Shown piece by piece: positions 21,805-25,918 of a DNA stretch of 25,918 nucleotides. A model generated the notes under the pieces. The model worked only from the letters and a program-made list of their open reading frames with translations, did no database searches and was not told the origin of the DNA. The stretch covers positions 1 through 25,918 of the forward strand of contig JADNRV010000536.1 in NCBI GenBank assembly GCA_015499995.1. Reading direction: 5' to 3'. Origin of the DNA: Flammula alnicola. Lineage: Eukaryota; Basidiomycota; Agaricomycetes; Agaricales; Strophariaceae. The position numbers and the translations under genes were made by a program. Within the stretch, counting starts at the first letter, position 1. Each line of letters opens with the position of its first letter.

Positions 21805-22862
21805 TGGCGGATGATAGAGGAGGGTATAGTGCAAGCCAGAAGGGGTATCAAGCGCCGTTGGGGGGATGAAAGTGCTGCGGTTACAGTGGTGGGTAATGTG
21901 TGTTTTGCTCACGCCACTGGTTGCTTCAAAATCGCGCGATGAGGGATTTGTGCCATTGGGCAAATTCCCGTGCCTCGAGCACTGAGCCTTGAGGTATTTT
22001 GTCTGAATTCTATTTCACTACAGTGTGAACAGATTTTTTAGTACAATCACGGGGCATTTCGTTCCAAGAATCGCCTGAGGTTCTAACGGAAAAACAGCCT
22101 CTTACAAGATCAACCTCTAGGCTCTGGTCTTCAACGAGAATGATTTCACTTCGATTTGGAATGGCGACCTTAAAGCCGTCTGCCGGTTGGTAATTAGTAA
22201 TAAGTGTGACAAATTACAAAGACTGACGAGTTGGAGAATAAAAAATTTGCCGCGAAGGCCTTCGAAAATCGCAATACCAATCGAACAGAAGGTTCAGAAA
22301 GGCAAGTATGTTGTTCCATCATGAAATTTTCAAATGTACGACTGTATTGGGGTAGCTTTTTGGTGGCTTGGTCGTCAGTCTTGGTCACATTCCTACCCAC
22401 ACGTGATGCGTTGATTGTGTAATACTTGAGCTTGATTACTTCAAGCTTGTTCAAGTTGTTGACCTTCATGCGGCCGCGTCGCAGGCAAAGTTCTCCTTGT
22501 TGCTTCCTCGCAATTCCTCGTCCGATACTTACGGCAATTTTAACCATCTTTGGCGATTCCTGCGTTAAAAAATGACCGAGGCGAGTTGAACTAAGGTGAG
22601 CGATGATAGCACATAACCTAAATGACGCCACGACGTGCCCTGGTTGCCGACGGTTGGATGGATCCCGGGTCCAATATTGGCAGCTTAACCTTCGACACAT
22701 TATTCATAGCACAGTCTCTCGGGCAGGGCATTGTCGCATCGCCGAATGGCTGGGAACACCGAGGATCGAGGAACCCGGCATGACTCGAAAAAGAAATCGA
22801 ATAAAACGAGACCTCGTGTCCGTTCATTCATCCTTCTTTCTTTCCTCTTCTTACCGTTCGCA
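21805..22862. other. Region between the membrane-protein fragment and the MFS pseudogene
   Basis: No gene is recognised. A minus-strand frame at 22194-22700 (168 residues) has no known motif. A pyrimidine-rich stretch at about 22828-22853 (CATCCTTCTTTCTTTCCTC and following) just upstream of 22863 is typical of fungal core promoters. Confidence 0.4.
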
Positions 22863-25109
22863 ATGTCGTCCGACTTCCTTCCCGCTCCCTCAGATGACAT
22901 CGAAGAAAGGACTCTGGAGCCGAGCATCACAGGTTCCTCGATAGTCATGAACGAAAAGACAGACGAAAAGACGGAAGATGTTACATTTCGAGAGGTTAGT
23001 TCGAAGGAGCAGGATTCGGAGGGGCTGCAACCTACGCCAACCATCACTTTCCTGAAGGAGGCTGGAGGGCTTGGTGTACCATTGCTGGAGCGTATGTTAT
23101 GTCATTGACCTCTCACAGTGACTTGCTCAACCTATCGCATCAACCAGCTTCCTCATACAGTTCACAGGTTCGGTAAGCGGCTCACATATGCACGAGCTAG
23201 TTGCCGTCTTATTAATCCGTCTTTCTTTGTGTTTCATAAATTTAGCTACATAAACTCCTTTGGGTTTACCAAGATTTCTACGTCCCGCAATTATTTGCGT
23301 AATTTCTCCACGAGCACCATTGGGTAAGCATCTAGAATGCCATTCGCAGATGCACCTTATTCATTAAAATTCCTGGTACATAATAGGTGGATTGGCGGCG
23401 TCCAAATTTGTCTCAACTTCGCACCTGGCATAATAACCGGGAGATTGTTCGATAGAGGATATTTGTGCGTCATTTGTGACCTCCTTCGATGCCAGATCGG
23501 AAAGTTGACCTTGATCTTCGATTTATAGCTATCATCTCCTGTTTAGCAGTATCGTTCTCTATGCGGTCGCTCGTGCGTCCAACGCAGCCTCTTTGGTCTT
23601 CCAGATAACCCTCTAACTTGGTTTGAACAGTATTTATGCTTTCCCTGTCCCACGAGGAGTCGTACTACAGGTGAGTTATGGCAGGTGTTTCGAATTGATT
23701 CGATTGTAGACCTTCTAACGTCCAATACAGGTATTTTTGACGACCGGTGTTTGCCTCGGCTTGCATCTGGCTTAACCTACTCGTCAAGTATGTGTTAACG
23801 TGTCGCAGCTCACACATTTATACTAAGATATGCCGTGTACGTATAGGTCTGTCGATACCAGGACATTACTTTAGGAGAAGGAGGTCGTTTGCCGTCGGCA
23901 TAGTATCTTCGGGGGCGGCAATGGGTACGTACATATTTATTCTGGTCGTCTACGACATGTCAGGCTCAAGGATAATCCCATCATTTCGCTTACCAACAGG
24001 CTCTGTAATTCAACCATCATGCTCAACAAGTTGATCAATGGACCGATAGGATTTCATACTGCCGTTCGATCAGCGCCTCACTCAACGTTTTCCTGTTGAT
24101 CGTGGCAGCCTGCCTTATGCGAACCCGACTCCCGCCAAAGGAGAAGACCCAGAGCTTCCAGTCATGCAGTGGCTGCGTACAGAGCCCGCGTACCTTGCGC
24201 TGGTTCTCACGTTCGTTGATTTCCCCCAGAGCGTACTGCGACCCATTTACAATTCCCTCCTTTCAGTGGGATTCCGTGTTTTATAGGCTGTTCTTCGCGC
24301 CTTTCTACATACAACTCAATGCAACATCCCATGGAGTTGAAAGAAATCTGTCCTTTTACGCTGTACGGATCTTATTTCACTCTGCATATCAATGTTTTTT
24401 TCCTAATATTCGTCTGTCGCAGGTGTCGATCCTAAATGCTGGCAGTTTCTTTGGACGAATTCTCCCCGGATTGTTTTCGAATAGATTCGGTGTCTTTAAC
24501 TTGGGCAGTTCTTCACCTCGTACGGGAGTCGTCGTATTGTCCATGATTGCCGTGAAGAATTTCGTGGGGACGGTTGTGTTTGCGATTGCTTTGGGCTTTT
24601 CTCCGGCGCTTGTATTGCGCTCACTCCCGCTATGTTTGGTGTGTTACGTCGTTTCTTGCCCGAGTCCGAGTTCTCTTACTCATCTGGGTATCCGTTCTCT
24701 AGCTCATATGGCGCATAATCCCAACGAGATAGGGACGCGACTTGGTATGTATCTTGGACTTGGAGGTGGGTGTCTATGATATCGTTTCACGTTTATATAT
24801 GTGCTGAATATTCGAACGATGTAGGGTTCATTGGACTCTTTGGTAATTAACACGTCTTTCTAGCGATGGAACTGTGTCCTGATCCATCTTGTTATTAGCG
24901 ACGCCATATTAGGAGCATTGCTCACGAGTCAGTACCACTGGGTCAGACCCATTCTATTATCTGGGGTACGTATGCTCTTCTACTATCATAGCGAGTGTTC
25001 GGTTAGTTGACGGTGGATACACGTGCAGATCAGCATGCTTATTGGAGGATGCCTGTATGGAATCTCACGACACTATTCGGTAAAGAAACATGGCACCCAT
25101 AGAATATGA
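22863..25109 (+). pseudogene. Monocarboxylate-type MFS transporter, decayed
   Basis: Intact relatives are twelve-helix major-facilitator carriers of the fungal monocarboxylate-porter-like group in the plasma membrane. The ATG at 22863 opens an acidic cytoplasmic tail (MSSDFLPAPSDDIEERT). Family blocks follow in order but in shifting frames: SFLIQFTG and YINSFG around the intron 23173-23245, then STIG/WIGGVQICLNFAPGIITGRL across the intron 23324-23386, HYFRRRRSFAVGIVSSGAA (the loop 4-5 motif) near 23860-23920, MRTRLPPKEK near 24115, FYIQLNATSHGVERNLSF, VSILNAGSFFGRILPG, NPNEIGTRLGMYLGLGG, LTSQYHWVRPILLSG and a short tail to the TGA at 25107. Several introns are well formed, but breaks occur within exons (after GGLG, in the YINSFG exon, at LGLHLA, in the GFSPAL region). 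I count at least five frame slips or stops, so it is not functional. Confidence 0.85.
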
Positions 25110-25540
25110 GTTTAGTCACTAATCATTGAATATTGGCATTATTTTATAATCGACGCACATGGCATGTCTCCGGAGCCATCATTTGCATATACTGTATATC
25201 ACTGCAACATATTTTTTTTATTCGCCTAGCCTGCTTGAGGAAGCAGCACCAGATAATATATATAACTCATTCTTAGCTAATTCGCACCTTGGACACTTCG
25301 TTGTCCTGCATATTACGGTACAGCCACGCTGGAAATGCCAAAAAGCGCTTCGAACTTGGAAGTTGGCCATGGAATACAGTACACTGTTGATGGTTACTGT
25401 TATGTTACACCAGTGCGGGCAAATATTGAAAAATACCGTGCTCGATTCGCGATTGATAATGTCATGAATTACTTGGCGATATCTGATCACCAGCATCACT
25501 TAGTGACTTACTTACCGAATATTTACCCCCGCTGCGCTCC
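25110..25540. other. Intergenic region before the last BTB gene
   Basis: AT-rich sequence with poly-T near 25211 and TATATATAA near 25258. The overlapping frames at 25159-25467 and 25218-25499 show no motifs. It presumably holds the promoter of the BTB gene starting at 25541. Confidence 0.4.
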
Positions 25541-25832
25541 ATGGCAAGCTCTATATCAGACTCACACGTAGAACTCGTCGAGCGCGTACCGGAACTATGG
25601 TTTGACGACGCACGGTGGTTTTTCAGGCAGAAAACAAGCTCTTTCGTGTTCACCGTGGGATCATTGCATCCCAATCGTCTGTCTTCAAAGGCATGTTTGC
25701 ACTTCCGCAAGATGCGAGCGTCGACGGTTCAGGTGGAGGACAAGAGACAATTGACGGATGCACCCTCATTCGCCTGCACGGAGATACTGCTACGGATGTC
25801 GGCTATTTTTTCAAAGCGATATACGATGCTTC
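25541..25832 (+). pseudogene. Third BTB/POZ gene, 5' part, one-base frameshift, runs off the window
   Basis: The ATG at 25541 starts MASSISDSHVELVERVPELW and FDDA, aligning with VPELWFQEA of the 12378-13432 protein. At about 25613 one base is missing compared with the expected Asp codon. The frame slips, and the domain continues in another frame as VVFQAENKLFRVHRGI, then SSVFKGMFALPQD and YFFKAIYDAS. A perfect donor, GTACGT, begins at 25833, at the same place in the domain as in the paralogues, so exon 2 should lie beyond about 25890 and is not visible. A 1-nt sequencing error would make it intact; otherwise it is a young pseudogene. The inserted VDGSGGGQET loop is specific to this copy. Confidence 0.7.
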
Positions 25833-25918
25833 GTACGTCGAACGTTCCAGTCCTATCGCTGGTACTTACTGATTATTCTATTTTCTATGTCTTTCTATCA
25901 TTCGTTCTTCTTCCTTCC

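Noticed and set aside
22194..22700. Minus-strand frame of 168 residues
   Set aside because: I find no recognisable domain, no convincing signal or helix and no supporting splice pattern. I left it as unassigned sequence.

Overview
The window looks like accessory sequence from the nuclear genome of an agaricomycete (mushroom-forming basidiomycete). The reasons are intron-dense genes with short GT-AG introns (48-78 nt wherever I could place both ends), BTB/POZ proteins of an expanded fungal type, an aryl-alcohol-oxidase-like GMC flavoenzyme, a GH5 glucanase relative, an F-box protein and a monocarboxylate-type MFS carrier. All calls were made by reading the sequence; no database search was run.

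Only three protein genes read as intact. A ten-exon GMC oxidoreductase (8167-10495, +) encodes 606 residues and keeps both active-site histidines. Two two-exon BTB genes (11094-12113, + and 12378-13432, -) point tail to tail, 264 nt apart. Every other recognisable gene is broken. These are a BTB paralogue (2167-2850), an acyltransferase-3-like membrane protein (3585-4170, perhaps to 4556), a GH5 gene (14518-15645, -), an F-box gene (18600-20051), the 5' part of a membrane protein (21508-21804) and an MFS carrier (22863-25109). A third BTB paralogue starts at 25541 with a one-base frameshift and runs off the right end.

Between the genes lie three elements with terminal inverted repeats and candidate target-site duplications. 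Element 1 (114-1030) is flanked by the perfect 8-bp repeat GACGCCGC. Element 2 (4654-6277) carries dispersed AGGTTG/CAACCT hexamers near both ends and is flanked by 8-mers matching at 7 of 8 positions. Element 3 (15646-17379) is a near-perfect palindrome with arms of about 740-755 nt around a 240-nt centre, flanked by TCGTTG. It sits inside the 5' coding part of the GH5 gene. A GC-rich repeat (about 14400-14559) cuts the other end of that gene just before its expected catalytic nucleophile. None of the elements shows a recognisable transposase, so all are probably mobilised by an enzyme encoded elsewhere.

The layout suggests a gene-poor accessory region where insertions and small indels are eroding genes, while one secreted oxidase and two BTB adaptors remain. 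I see no operon-like co-operation and no tRNA, rRNA or CRISPR array. The most distinctive structures are the giant palindrome splitting the GH5 gene and the hexamer-studded element.
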